34,146 bases of DNA from an uncultured Collinsella sp. (GCA_900544065.1 UQTR01000014.1:1-34146); one strand, 5' to 3'. Counted from the stretch's first letter, positions 23,786 through 32,167 are shown. The notes: generated by a model not told the origin, from the letters alone. Numbers and translations: made by a program.

Positions 23786-25243
23786 ATGGACTACAAGATT
23801 ACCGGCTACGAGCCCGCCCAGCTGTTCCATTTCTTTGAGGAGGTCAGCGCGATCCCCCGCGGGTCTGGTAACGAGAAGGGCATCAGCGATTTCCTGGTCG
23901 CGTTTGCCAAGGAGCGCGGTCTCGATGTGTACCAGGACGAGGTCTACAACGTCATCATTCGCAAGCCCGCGTCTGCCGGCGCCGAGAATGCCCCGACCGT
24001 GATGCTGCAGGGTCACATCGACATGGTGTGCGACAAGCTGGGTTCCGTCGAGCACGACTTTACGACCGACGGTATCGACCTGGTCGTCAAGGACGGCGTC
24101 CTTACCGCCAACGGCACCACTCTGGGCGCCGACAACGGCATCGCCGTCGCTCTGATGCTCACTGTTCTCGATGATGATTCGATCGTTCACCCCGCCCTCG
24201 AGTGCGTATTCACCACCGACGAGGAGACTGGCCTGGTCGGCGCCGAGACGCTCGACAAGTCCCAGATTAGCGCCCGCACCATGATTAACCTTGACTCCGA
24301 GGAAGAGGGCGTTGCCACCGTCAGCTGCGCCGGCGGCGTCGTCGTTACCTACACCTGCCCGATCGTGCGCGAGCACAAGACCGGTAGCACCCTCACGCTC
24401 GACATCTCCGGCCTGCTGGGCGGTCACTCCGGCAGCGATATCCACCTGGAGCGCGGCAATGGCAACCTCATCATGGCCCGCATCATCGACCGCCTGATGG
24501 TTGCCGGCGAGCCCGCCATCGTCAGCTTCAACGGCGGCACCAAGGACAACGCCATCAACCGTGAGTGCAAGGCTGTTCTGGTCTACGCCGACCACGCTGC
24601 CGCCGAGGCCGCGGCCCAGATCGCAAAGGGCATCATCGCCGACGTCGCTGCCGAGCTCGAGGTCTTCGACCCCGGCTTTACCTGCACCGTCGAGATTGCC
24701 GACGACGCTGAGGTCGAGGCCATGGACCAGAAGTCCGCGCTTGCCCTCATCCGTGCCCTACGTCTTGCCCCTAACGGTGTTGTTCGTCGCAACGTCGCCA
24801 CCGACGGCTCCGTCGAGGTTTCCTCCAACATCGGTGTGGTTGCCACTTCTGACGACGAGGTCAAGATCATGCTGTCCCCGCGCTCCTCGATCACCTCGCT
24901 GCAGAACGAGTTTAAGGACCGCCTGCAGACGCTGGCCGATGTCCTGGGCTTCGACGCCAAGTTTGAGTTCGAGTATCCCGGCTGGAGCTATGCCGAGCAT
25001 TCGCCGGTCCGCGACGTCTTTGTCGAGAGCTATCGCGAGCTCTTTGGCTCCGAGCTGCGCATCGAGTCCATTCACGCCGGCCTTGAGTGCGGCCTGTTTG
25101 CCGAGGCCCTGCACGGCCTGGACGCCATCGCCGTGGGCCCGACGCTCTCCGATGTCCACACCCCGGACGAGAGCATGGAGCTCGCTTCTGCCGAGCGCTT
25201 CTACGAGCTGCTCATCGACGTCCTCAAGCGCCTCGCTGCGTAA
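23786..25243 (+). CDS. pepD: Aminoacyl-histidine dipeptidase PepD
   Basis: PepD is a dinuclear zinc peptidase of the M20 family that cuts Xaa-His dipeptides such as carnosine-like substrates. The 485-residue length fits. Metal-site motifs are GHIDMVC, TLGADNGIAVA, TDEETGLVGA, INLDSEEEG, GLLGGHSGSDI and HAGLECGLF. The start is ATG 23786, with AAGGAGG eight bases upstream; the longer frame from 23681 would start at the toxin stop and add a poor N-terminal tail. A possible -10 (TATACA, 23736-23741) lies upstream. GC content returns to the level of the housekeeping genes. Confidence 0.92.
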   Translation: MDYKITGYEPAQLFHFFEEVSAIPRGSGNEKGISDFLVAFAKERGLDVYQDEVYNVIIRKPASAGAENAPTVMLQGHIDMVCDKLGSVEHDFTTDGIDLVVKDGVLTANGTTLGADNGIAVALMLTVLDDDSIVHPALECVFTTDEETGLVGAETLDKSQISARTMINLDSEEEGVATVSCAGGVVVTYTCPIVREHKTGSTLTLDISGLLGGHSGSDIHLERGNGNLIMARIIDRLMVAGEPAIVSFNGGTKDNAINRECKAVLVYADHAAAEAAAQIAKGIIADVAAELEVFDPGFTCTVEIADDAEVEAMDQKSALALIRALRLAPNGVVRRNVATDGSVEVSSNIGVVATSDDEVKIMLSPRSSITSLQNEFKDRLQTLADVLGFDAKFEFEYPGWSYAEHSPVRDVFVESYRELFGSELRIESIHAGLECGLFAEALHGLDAIAVGPTLSDVHTPDESMELASAERFYELLIDVLKRLAA

Positions 25244-25298
25244 AGATTGCGTTAGCAGCAGTCCGAGCCACGTGCTAGCGGATTGCAAATGACATTAC

Positions 25299-25346
25299 GA
25301 GAGGGGACACCCGGTCTTTTGCGACAGGTGCCCCCTCTCTTCTTTT
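25299..25346 (+). terminator. Terminator after pepD
   Basis: GAGAGGGG-A-CACC (25299-25311) pairs with GGTG-C-CCCCTCTC (25327-25339) apart from one mismatch, followed by TTCTTTT. It faces the 3' end of hipA, which lies on the other strand. Confidence 0.8.
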
Positions 25347-25370
25347 GGGAAATGGGAAATTGATTGGCGT

Positions 25371-26675
25371 CTAGCCCATATCCGCCTTGATGAGGTCGAG
25401 GGTGCGCTGGCAGTTTTCGCGGACGGGGCCGAGCATATGCTCGCGCAGGTCCGCCATGCCGGGCAGGTCGGCGTATTCGTCCATGACCTTTTCCATGCAA
25501 ATGGGTACCTCGTAGGCGAGGTCCATCATGGTCGCAAAGCAAAACTTCTCGGATAGCCCGGCATCGGTGAGCGCCGCCTCCAGTGCGGGGTCGCCCATAC
25601 CGTGGTATCGGCGGATAGCGCCTGGACCGATGCGCCCCACACGATTTTCGCCGCCAACGCTCATGGCGAGGCGCGCCCGACGTCGCATGCGCTCATACGC
25701 CAAGCCCGACGCGACATCGTACATTCGAGCCATCATGGCTGCGCCGTCGTTTCCAAGGAGCAGGGAATAGTTTTTCGCATGCGCATCAGGTGCACCGATA
25801 ACGGCGTTGAAGAACAGTATCTGCGTAAACAGATACAGGTTAAGTTGATGGTGGCTCGTATTTACGAGGAGCTCTTGAATGTCGCGGGTGGTCGGGCCGC
25901 CGTCTGCCGTGTACTTTTGGGCGGGCATCACCCCAAGTGCCTGACAGAGGTCTTCTTGATGTAGGCGCCTGATCGTTCCGTCTTCGACTTTCACGCGGTC
26001 ATAGCGCTCAACAATGAGGGCAGGTTCGTCCTCAAACATACGATATTCGACGTTTGCCGTTGCGATGCCGGCGCGCTGGGCGCTTTTCATGCAGACAAAC
26101 TCATTCAGAGCCTCGAGTTTAAATCCGATAACGCCATTTTTGAAAATATGCGTCGTGGGCGAGGAGCCCATGCATTCGCACCAGCGGCCGTTTATGAACG
26201 CGAGCGCGAATTTGCCCTGGTTGCCTCCAAGCGACCAACTTTCATCTAGACCCATCCACGATGCATCGCGGTCATCTCTGATCGACTTGAGACGGAGAGC
26301 AATTTCGTGGTCGTCTATAGGGCGGTATTCGCCAGCGCGATGCAGGACGGCATCGGCATCTTCTTCGGCACAAAACTGCACTCCGCCCGGACAGTCGAGT
26401 CCGATATGGCTGAGCAACGCAACGGGATTGTTGGGCCTAACGTCGAATTCGGCGGCAATCGCTTTTCGCTGGTCCTCGCTGTCGGGTAGAAGGCCAAACA
26501 GGTACGGATTCATGACCTGTTGTCCGTATGTGCGATTCGATACGGGTATGTTGGTCGATAGGGCTGGCCCGTCATAGTCATGATCGTAGGTAAAACTGAT
26601 AAGACCGTTCTCATCTTGCGTGAGCGTTCCCGCAGGTACGTCGCAAATAATGGTCCGAAGTGATGTTCTGGCCAT
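25371..26675 (-). CDS. hipA: HipA-family serine/threonine kinase toxin
   Basis: HipA-type kinases phosphorylate a translation factor (GltX in E. coli) and cause growth arrest. This 434-residue protein has the phosphate-loop-like SLGGNQGK near 148-155, HQEDLCQALG near 239, the catalytic APDAHAKN near 295-302 (Asp297, Lys301, Asn302) and the metal-binding Asp320 in YDVASG. It has the E. coli-type full layout, so it is likely active. The start lies 3 bases after the hipB stop on the same strand. Target and growth role are inferred. Confidence 0.9.
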   Translation of the reverse strand: MARTSLRTIICDVPAGTLTQDENGLISFTYDHDYDGPALSTNIPVSNRTYGQQVMNPYLFGLLPDSEDQRKAIAAEFDVRPNNPVALLSHIGLDCPGGVQFCAEEDADAVLHRAGEYRPIDDHEIALRLKSIRDDRDASWMGLDESWSLGGNQGKFALAFINGRWCECMGSSPTTHIFKNGVIGFKLEALNEFVCMKSAQRAGIATANVEYRMFEDEPALIVERYDRVKVEDGTIRRLHQEDLCQALGVMPAQKYTADGGPTTRDIQELLVNTSHHQLNLYLFTQILFFNAVIGAPDAHAKNYSLLLGNDGAAMMARMYDVASGLAYERMRRRARLAMSVGGENRVGRIGPGAIRRYHGMGDPALEAALTDAGLSEKFCFATMMDLAYEVPICMEKVMDEYADLPGMADLREHMLGPVRENCQRTLDLIKADMG

Positions 26676-26678
26676 TGG

Positions 26679-27149
26679 CTATTTCCCTTCGGGCTTGGTT
26701 TGGTTAGATACGTTTGCGGCAATCGAGACTCCGAGATTGGACATGGCGAAATCGGCGAAGACCTCGTCGTAGAGTGCGGATGTAAAGGGGGCATCTGCAA
26801 GAGCCGGAATGGGGGTACTACGACGGTTGCGATGATGAGGACGTTGAGTGTGATGGCGCCTGGGGATGCTGCGAGGCAGCGGATTGGCATGCGGGGCGTC
26901 GACTGGTCGCTCGTTTTTCGCTTCGCCGATATCCCCTTGAGCGGCGAGTGCCAGTCCAAGAGCATTGAAAATCGTCAGCAGCTTGTCGAGTCGAATGCCG
27001 GTGGCGTCTCCTAGCTCGAGCGATGCGAGCAGACGCTCCGAAACACCGGCTTTTTTAGCGAGGGTCGCACGGGTGATTCCCTGCGACTCGCGTGCCTGAC
27101 GCACATAGATGCCAGCTTGGCGCGGCGTGGTGATGGGAAAGGTATCCAT
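26679..27149 (-). CDS. hipB: HipB-like HTH antitoxin with long tail
   Basis: This 156-residue protein has an XRE helix-turn-helix near 10-60 (IYVRQARESQGITRATLAKKAG, SERLLASLELGDATGIRLDKL) like HipB, followed by a Pro/Arg/His-rich tail of about 80 residues not seen in E. coli HipB. The start is the ATG at 27149 (minus strand), preceded by TTGGAG; an earlier in-frame ATG at 27164 adds 5 residues. HipB proteins repress their own operon; operator-like repeats lie directly upstream (27164-27231). Confidence 0.82.
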   Translation of the reverse strand: MDTFPITTPRQAGIYVRQARESQGITRATLAKKAGVSERLLASLELGDATGIRLDKLLTIFNALGLALAAQGDIGEAKNERPVDAPHANPLPRSIPRRHHTQRPHHRNRRSTPIPALADAPFTSALYDEVFADFAMSNLGVSIAANVSNQTKPEGK

Positions 27150-27163
27150 GGCGATCTCCAACA

Positions 27164-27204
27164 TGCAGACTTTTGCATATCAGTATGACATGCAAAAGTC
27201 TGCA
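27164..27204 (-). promoter_or_regulatory. Operator pair and promoter of hipBA
   Basis: TGCAGACTTTTGCAT (27164-27178) and ATGCAAAAGTCTGCA (27190-27204) are perfect 15-bp inverted copies 11 bp apart. The spacer, read on the minus strand, holds CATACT (27182-27187), a good -10. Binding of HipB on both sides would trap the -10 box. The repeats are seen; their use by HipB is inferred. Confidence 0.65.
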
Positions 27205-27208
27205 CGAA

Positions 27209-27240
27209 AAGGCCTCATGCAAAACTCTGCATAAGGCCTT
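27209..27240 (-). terminator. mntP terminator containing a third operator-like copy
   Basis: AAGGCCT (27209-27215) and AGGCCTT (27234-27240) pair, extended by ATGCA/TGCAT. On the minus strand the hairpin is followed by TTTTC, so it can end mntP transcription. The hairpin arms and loop (27217-27231) match the hipBA 15-mer with one base changed. Confidence 0.65.
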
Positions 27241-27276
27241 GTGCTGGCGTTGAGTTTTGAGCGATTGTACTTGGCG

Positions 27277-27855
27277 TTACAGCGCCAAAATCCCCAGATG
27301 CTCAAGCAGGATCTTAAGCCCGATGAGGATGAGTACGACGCCACCCACGATGGTGGCGGGTTTTTCGTAGCGCGCGCCAAAGGTGTGGCCGATCGCTACG
27401 CCGGCGACGGAGAAGATAAACGTTGTGACGCCGATAAGCGATACAGCGGGAACGATGTCAACCGAGAGCGCGGCAAACGAGATGCCCACGGCCAGAGCGT
27501 CGATCGAGGTGGCGATAGCCAGGATCAGGTATTCTCCCAGGTCGATCTTTTCGGCGTCCTTGCCGTCGCCTTCGTCATCGTCCTCGGTAAATGCCTCCCA
27601 CAGCATCTTGCCGCCGATGAAGGCGAGCAGGATAAAGGCGATCCAATGGTCGATGGGGCCGATGAACCCTAAGAATTGGCTGCCGAGTGCCCAACCGATG
27701 ACGGGCATGCCGGCCTGGAAGCCACCAAAGAACAGGCCGAGCACCACGGCGACCTTAAGGTTGATCTTCTTCATACCAAGGCCCTTGCATATGGATACGG
27801 CAAAGGCGTCCATCGAAAGGCCGATGGCGAGCAATACGAGCTCGACGAGTCCCAT
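27277..27855 (-). CDS. mntP: Manganese efflux pump MntP
   Basis: MntP is a six-helix inner-membrane Mn2+ exporter. The 192-residue protein has two related halves, each with a conserved Asp in a helix: GLSMDAFAVSICKG near the N-terminus and ATSIDALAVGISFA in the second half. GLFFGGFQAGMPVIGW and an acidic cytoplasmic loop (TEDDDEGDGKDAEK) are also typical. It is transcribed on the minus strand behind a yybP-ykoY-type riboswitch (27911-28043), a classic Mn2+ on-switch for this family. Confidence 0.93.
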   Translation of the reverse strand: MGLVELVLLAIGLSMDAFAVSICKGLGMKKINLKVAVVLGLFFGGFQAGMPVIGWALGSQFLGFIGPIDHWIAFILLAFIGGKMLWEAFTEDDDEGDGKDAEKIDLGEYLILAIATSIDALAVGISFAALSVDIVPAVSLIGVTTFIFSVAGVAIGHTFGARYEKPATIVGGVVLILIGLKILLEHLGILAL

Positions 27856-27910
27856 AGTCTGGCTCCCTTTCTGCGGGCGAACCCGCGTGTACCTCTAGTG
27901 GGGGAGCAAC

Positions 27911-27954
27911 AAAAAAGACCCGTGGCGTACGCGTTGTGCGCACAACCACGAGTC
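27911..27954 (-). terminator. Riboswitch expression-platform terminator for mntP
   Basis: On the minus strand GACTCGTGG (27946-27954) pairs with CCACGGGTC (27917-27925), with the self-complementary TTGTGCGCACAA in the loop, and then TTTTTT. The 5' arm overlaps the ACGAGACT end of the aptamer, so forming the aptamer and forming the terminator should exclude each other. Confidence 0.75.
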
Positions 27955-28043
27955 TCGTTCATTAAGGCAAGCCAGACCGTTTCGGCCAGTATGTTGACTT
28001 GCCGCGCTACCGGAGGCGAACCCGGTCACGCGACTACTCCCTC
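27951..28043 (-). ncRNA. yybP-ykoY (manganese) riboswitch aptamer
   Basis: Read on the minus strand, the leader holds GAGGGAGTAG at the 5' end (27034 bases would be wrong: it is 28034-28043), a GC-rich helix with CGTGACC, the GCGCGGCAAGTCAACATACT segment, and GGCTTGCC followed by AACGAGACT (27951-27959). These are the conserved parts of the yybP-ykoY class that senses Mn2+ and usually turns mntP on. Boundaries are estimated by eye. Confidence 0.8.
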
Positions 28044-28204
28044 ATTTATGTGAATCCCGATGCTACCACATAAGCAGCTCATTTGGATTGGGGCTCTCAG
28101 CTGTGTTCGCTCATTCTGTAAGCATCGGATTTCGCAAGCGCCGCAGGGACAAACCGTGAGAAACTATTTAGCGTTTATGGAGCGTATACGATGGGAGCGA
28201 TGCC

Positions 28205-29272
28205 TTGGATAAGAACGAGCTGCAAAAGCGTATGGAACAGGCCATCCGCCTGACTGCCCCCGGTCAGCCGATCCGCACCGCCCTCGACATGATCATTGCC
28301 GGTCACCTGGGCGCCCTTATCTGCGTCGGCGACACCGAAAACGTGCTCGCTGCCGGTAACGACGGCTTCCCGCTCAACATTTCGTTTACCTCAAACCGCC
28401 TGTTCGAGCTTTCCAAGATGGACGGCGCCATCGTCATCGACGGCGACCTCACCCAGATCCTGCGCGCCAACTTCCACCTCAATCCCGATCCCTCGCTTGC
28501 CACGAGCGAGACGGGCATGCGTCACCGCACCGCCGCTCGCATGTCGGTGCTCACCGATGCCATCGTGATCTCGGTCTCGGCCCGTCGTGCCGTCGTCAAT
28601 GTGTACGTCCACGGCAAGAGCTACGAGATCCAGCCCGTCACCACCATCATGAGCTCGGTCAACCAGCTCGTAGCCACGCTCCAGACCACCCGTCAGTCGC
28701 TCGATCGCTCCTTGCTGCGCCTGACGGCCCTCGAGCTCGACGACTACGTCACGCTCGCCGACATTACCGGTATTTTCTCGAGCTTCGAGATCATGCAGCA
28801 GGCAAAGACCGAGCTTAAGGATTGCATCGTCAAGCTGGGCAACCAGGGCAAGCTCGTGCAGATGCAGCTCGAGCAGCTCGCCGGCTCCAGCATGGATACC
28901 GAGTATGACCTGATGATTCGCGACTACGCGAGTGATTCCTCCGAGGCAAACGCCGAGAAGATCCGCGCAGAGCTTGCCCGTATGACGCCCAAGGACCTGT
29001 CCGACCCACAGCATGTGGCGGCGGTTCTGGGTTACGACGACCTGGACGAGGACTCCGTCATGACGCCGCTGGGCCTGCGCACGCTTTCGCGCGTGTCCGT
29101 CGTGCGCGACGGCGTGGCCGAGAAGATCGTCGACGAGTATGGCTCGCTGCAGGAGCTCATGGACGACATCAGCGAGGATCCGGAGCGCCTGGGCGACTTT
29201 GGCGTTAACAACCCTGCCATTCTTGCGGACTCGCTGTACCGCATGAAGGGCACCAAACAGGGGAACGCATAA
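28205..29272 (+). CDS. disA: Diadenylate cyclase DisA
   Basis: DisA scans DNA for damage and makes c-di-AMP from two ATP. The 355-residue protein has the DAC domain with MDGAIVIDGD (Asp73-Gly74-Ala75) and GMRHRTAARMS (Arg106-His107-Arg108), the long helical linker, and a C-terminal HhH DNA-binding region (LGLRTLSRVSVVRDGVAEKIVDEYGSLQELM). It starts with TTG at 28205, with GGGAG 7 bases upstream; neither nearby ATG is in frame. Its stop overlaps the ispD start by one base. The 160 bases before it hold no gene; I see no clear promoter, though the mntP leader is divergent there. Confidence 0.93.
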   Translation: MDKNELQKRMEQAIRLTAPGQPIRTALDMIIAGHLGALICVGDTENVLAAGNDGFPLNISFTSNRLFELSKMDGAIVIDGDLTQILRANFHLNPDPSLATSETGMRHRTAARMSVLTDAIVISVSARRAVVNVYVHGKSYEIQPVTTIMSSVNQLVATLQTTRQSLDRSLLRLTALELDDYVTLADITGIFSSFEIMQQAKTELKDCIVKLGNQGKLVQMQLEQLAGSSMDTEYDLMIRDYASDSSEANAEKIRAELARMTPKDLSDPQHVAAVLGYDDLDEDSVMTPLGLRTLSRVSVVRDGVAEKIVDEYGSLQELMDDISEDPERLGDFGVNNPAILADSLYRMKGTKQGNA

Positions 29273-30000
29273 TGGCGCCCGTATGCGCCGTGGTCGTTGC
29301 CGGTGGCAGCGGCCAGCGCTTTGGCAACCCCGGCGGCAAGCAGCTCGTCAACGTGGCGGGTCGTCCGCTCATGAGCTGGTCCATTCGCGCGTTCGACCGT
29401 AGCGAAAAGGTCGGACACATCGTGGTGGTGTGTCCTGCCGAGCGTCGTGCCGAGATGCGCCGCCTAGCCATCAGCCCGTTTGACTACGACACGCCCATCA
29501 GCTTTGCCGATGCCGGCGATACCCGCCAGGATTCCACCCGTGCCGGCGTGCATGCGGTGCCGGCGGGCTTTGAATACGTCGCCATCCACGACGGCGCCCG
29601 TCCGCTCATCACGACCGAGGCCATCGACCATGCTATCGACGTGCTTGTGGGTGACCGCTCGCTCGACGGTGTCGTCTGCGGACAGCCCGCGATCGACACG
29701 CTCAAGATCGTTGACGGTGACAATATTGTCGAGACGCCGCCGCGCGAGCTCTATTGGGCTGCGCAGACGCCGCAGATCTTTAGCGTCGACGCCATGAAGA
29801 GTGCCCACGCCGCCGCTATTGCCGAGGGCTTTATCGGTACCGACGATTCGTCGCTGGTTGAGCGCATGGGCGGACGCGTTCGCTGCGTCCAGAGCCCGCG
29901 CGATAACCTTAAGGTGACGATGCCCGAGGACCTGCGTCCCGTAACCGCGATTCTGCTCGGCCGCATGGCCGAGGGAGAGGACCTACCCCATGTTCAGTAA
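29272..30000 (+). CDS. ispD: 2-C-methyl-D-erythritol 4-phosphate cytidylyltransferase IspD
   Basis: IspD makes CDP-ME from MEP and CTP. The 242-residue protein has the nucleotidyltransferase start VVVAGGSGQRFG and KQL, DGARPLIT near 103, a PAIDTLKI segment, WAAQTPQIF, and a TDDSSLVERMG segment, all at usual spacing. It overlaps disA by one base and ispF by 11 bases, so translation is coupled. With ispE (6255) and ispF it covers three consecutive MEP-pathway steps. Confidence 0.95.
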   Translation: MAPVCAVVVAGGSGQRFGNPGGKQLVNVAGRPLMSWSIRAFDRSEKVGHIVVVCPAERRAEMRRLAISPFDYDTPISFADAGDTRQDSTRAGVHAVPAGFEYVAIHDGARPLITTEAIDHAIDVLVGDRSLDGVVCGQPAIDTLKIVDGDNIVETPPRELYWAAQTPQIFSVDAMKSAHAAAIAEGFIGTDDSSLVERMGGRVRCVQSPRDNLKVTMPEDLRPVTAILLGRMAEGEDLPHVQ

Positions 30001-30484
30001 CCTGCGCATTGGCCACGGCTACGACGTCCACCGTCTGGTGGAGGGGCGTCGATGTATCATCGGCGGGGTCGACATTCCCTACGAGCGCGGCCTGCTGGGC
30101 CACTCGGATGCCGATGTGCTCGCGCACGCCTTGGCCGACGCCATTCTGGGCGCCTGCCGCGGGGGAGACATCGGCAAGCTATTCCCCGACACCGATCCCG
30201 CCTACGAGGGTGCCGATTCGATGGTGCTGCTCGCTCGCGTGATGGACTATGCGCGCGAGCTGGGCTTTGAGTTTGTCGATGCCGATTGCACCATTGCCTG
30301 TCAGCAACCCAAGATCACCCCGCACCGCGATGCCATGCGCGCCAACCTTGCCCATGCCCTGGGCGTTGACGTCGAAAATGTGGGCGTCGCCGCTACCACG
30401 ACCGAAAAGCTCGGTTGGGAAGGCCAGGGCGAGGGGATCGGCGCCTGGGCCGTCTGCCTGCTACAGAAAACCGTTAAGGAGTAA
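29990..30484 (+). CDS. ispF: 2-C-methyl-D-erythritol 2,4-cyclodiphosphate synthase IspF
   Basis: IspF cyclises CDP-ME-2-phosphate. The 164-residue protein carries RIGHGYDVHRL (metal-binding Asp and His), GGVDIPYERGLLGHSDADVLAHALADAILGA, IGKLFPDTDP, ADCTIACQQPKI, and ATTTEKLGWEGQGEGIGAWAV. It starts inside ispD, overlapping by 11 bases, and ends three bases before cysS. Confidence 0.95.
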   Translation: MFSNLRIGHGYDVHRLVEGRRCIIGGVDIPYERGLLGHSDADVLAHALADAILGACRGGDIGKLFPDTDPAYEGADSMVLLARVMDYARELGFEFVDADCTIACQQPKITPHRDAMRANLAHALGVDVENVGVAATTTEKLGWEGQGEGIGAWAVCLLQKTVKE

Positions 30485-30487
30485 CGA

Positions 30488-31954
30488 ATGCGTATCTACA
30501 ACAGCGCTACCCATAAAAAGGAAGAGTTCCAGCCCATCGAGTCCGGCAAGGTCCGCATGTACGTGTGCGGCCCCACGGTCTACGACAACATCCACATCGG
30601 CAATGCCCGCACGTTCATCAGCTTCGATGTGATTCGACGCTGGCTCATCGCGAGCGGCTACGAGGTCACGTTCGCCCAGAACCTCACCGATGTCGATGAC
30701 AAGATCATCAAACGCGCCAACGAGCAGGGCCGTACGGCTGCCGAGGTCGCGACGGAGTTCTCCGACAAGTTCATCGGCGTCATGCGCGCCGCCAACGTGC
30801 TCGATCCCGATGTGCGCCCCCGCGCCACCAAGGAGATCGGCCCCATGATCGCTATGATCAAGACGCTTATCGAGCAGGGCCACGCTTACGCAGCCGATAA
30901 CGGCGATGTGTACTTTGCCGTGCGCAGCGATCCCAACTATGGTCAGGTCTCGGGCCGCAACATCGACGACCTTATGGTTGGCGCGCGCATCGAGGAGAAC
31001 GAGGACAAGAACGACCCGCTCGACTTTGCCCTGTGGAAGGCCGCTAAGCCCGGCGAACCCAGCTGGCCGAGCCCCTGGGGCGAAGGCCGTCCCGGTTGGC
31101 ACACCGAGTGCGCCGCCATGGTGCATCGCTACCTGGGCACCCCGATCGACATTCACGGCGGCGGCTCCGACCTTGCCTTCCCGCATCACGAGAACGAGTG
31201 CGCCCAGGCCACCTGCGCCTGGCACCAGGGTTTCTCCAACACCTGGATGCACACGGGCATGCTGCTGGTTGACGGCGAGAAGATGTCCAAGTCGCTCGGC
31301 AACTTCTTTACGCTGGCCGAGGTCCTCGAGCAGCACTCCGCTGCTGCCCTGCGCCTGCTGATGCTGCAGACGAGCTATCGCTCGCCGCTTGACTTCTCCT
31401 GGGAGCGCCTGGAGGGTGCCGAGAACTCGCTCACGCGTATCGCCGGTACGGTCGAGAACCTGCGCTGGGCTGCGAACCATGCGACGGCCGATGCCGATGA
31501 GGCAGCATCCGAGGCGTTTGCCGCCAAGGCCGCCGAGACCCGTGTCACCTTTAAGGAGTGCATGGACGACGACTTTAACACCGCCGGCGCTATGGGTGCC
31601 GTCTTTGGCTTTGTGACCGAGTGCAACCAGTACCTGGAGCAGGCGGGCGATGCTGCCGACAAGGCCGCAGTCCTGGCTGCCGCCGATACGCTGGCCGAGC
31701 TGCTCGATACGTTTGGCGTTGAGCTCCCCGAGCCCAAGGTCGAGCTGCCGCTGGGTCTGCTGGGCGTTGCCGCCGGCCTGGTCGACTACACGGGCGACGA
31801 CGTGGACGAGGCCGCTGCCAAGATTCTCGAGGCCCGCGCCGAGGCCCGCGCCGCCAAGAACTGGGATCTGGCCGACGCCATCCGCGACCAGCTCAAGGAC
31901 CTCGGGCTGACGATCGAGGATACTGCCGCGGGCACCCGTATTAAGACTCTCTAA
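30488..31954 (+). CDS. cysS: Cysteinyl-tRNA synthetase
   Basis: CysS charges tRNA-Cys with cysteine. The 488-residue class Ia enzyme has the signature CGPTVYDNIHIGNAR (HIGN in place of HIGH) near 27-41, the zinc-site HTECAAM and FPHHENE, and the KMSKS loop GEKMSKSLGN. The C-terminal helical and anticodon-binding part ends KNWDLADAIRDQLKDLG. The stop leads into tandem compound hairpins (31961-32167). Confidence 0.95.
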   Translation: MRIYNSATHKKEEFQPIESGKVRMYVCGPTVYDNIHIGNARTFISFDVIRRWLIASGYEVTFAQNLTDVDDKIIKRANEQGRTAAEVATEFSDKFIGVMRAANVLDPDVRPRATKEIGPMIAMIKTLIEQGHAYAADNGDVYFAVRSDPNYGQVSGRNIDDLMVGARIEENEDKNDPLDFALWKAAKPGEPSWPSPWGEGRPGWHTECAAMVHRYLGTPIDIHGGGSDLAFPHHENECAQATCAWHQGFSNTWMHTGMLLVDGEKMSKSLGNFFTLAEVLEQHSAAALRLLMLQTSYRSPLDFSWERLEGAENSLTRIAGTVENLRWAANHATADADEAASEAFAAKAAETRVTFKECMDDDFNTAGAMGAVFGFVTECNQYLEQAGDAADKAAVLAAADTLAELLDTFGVELPEPKVELPLGLLGVAAGLVDYTGDDVDEAAAKILEARAEARAAKNWDLADAIRDQLKDLGLTIEDTAAGTRIKTL

Positions 31955-31960
31955 TCCCCG

Positions 31961-32062
31961 CGGGTTTTCCAAGCACCCGACCTTGCCGTTCAAACCGTCG
32001 TTCGCGTACTCAGGTACGCGTCGCTCCTCTTTCACGGCCATCTCGGACACTTGGAAAACCCG
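31961..32062. repeat. 100-bp compound hairpin element, copy 2
   Basis: Outer arms CGGGTTTTCCAAG (31961-31973) and CTTGGAAAACCCG (32050-32062) pair perfectly. Inside are CCGA/TCGG, internal loops ACCTT-like and CATCT-like, CCGT/ACGG, TTCAA and TTTC loops, and the apical stem CGCGTAC/GTACGCG around TCAG (32003-32020). It follows the scheme of copy 1 at 10331. Confidence 0.75.
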
Positions 32063-32064
32063 TG

Positions 32065-32167
32065 CCGACCGCCCGAGCCACGGCACCTTGCCTTTCAATC
32101 GTCGGGCATGACCTCAAGGTCTATGCCCTCCTCTTTCAAGGCAATCTGCCGCACCTCGGGCGGTCGG
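32065..32167. repeat. 100-bp compound hairpin element, copy 3
   Basis: Outer arms CCGACCGCCCGAG (32065-32077) and CTCGGGCGGTCGG (32155-32167) pair perfectly. Inside, GGCACCTTGCCTTTCAA faces TTTCAAGGCAATCTGCC, and the apical stem GGGCATGACC/GGTCTATGCCC closes on TCAA. It begins two bases after copy 2. Compared with copy 1 the ACCTT and AATCT loops are swapped between arms, meaning opposite orientation. Confidence 0.8.

Noticed and set aside
31961..32167. Tandem hairpins as a CRISPR array
   Set aside because: There are only two units of different sequence, with no identical repeats or spacers and no cas genes.
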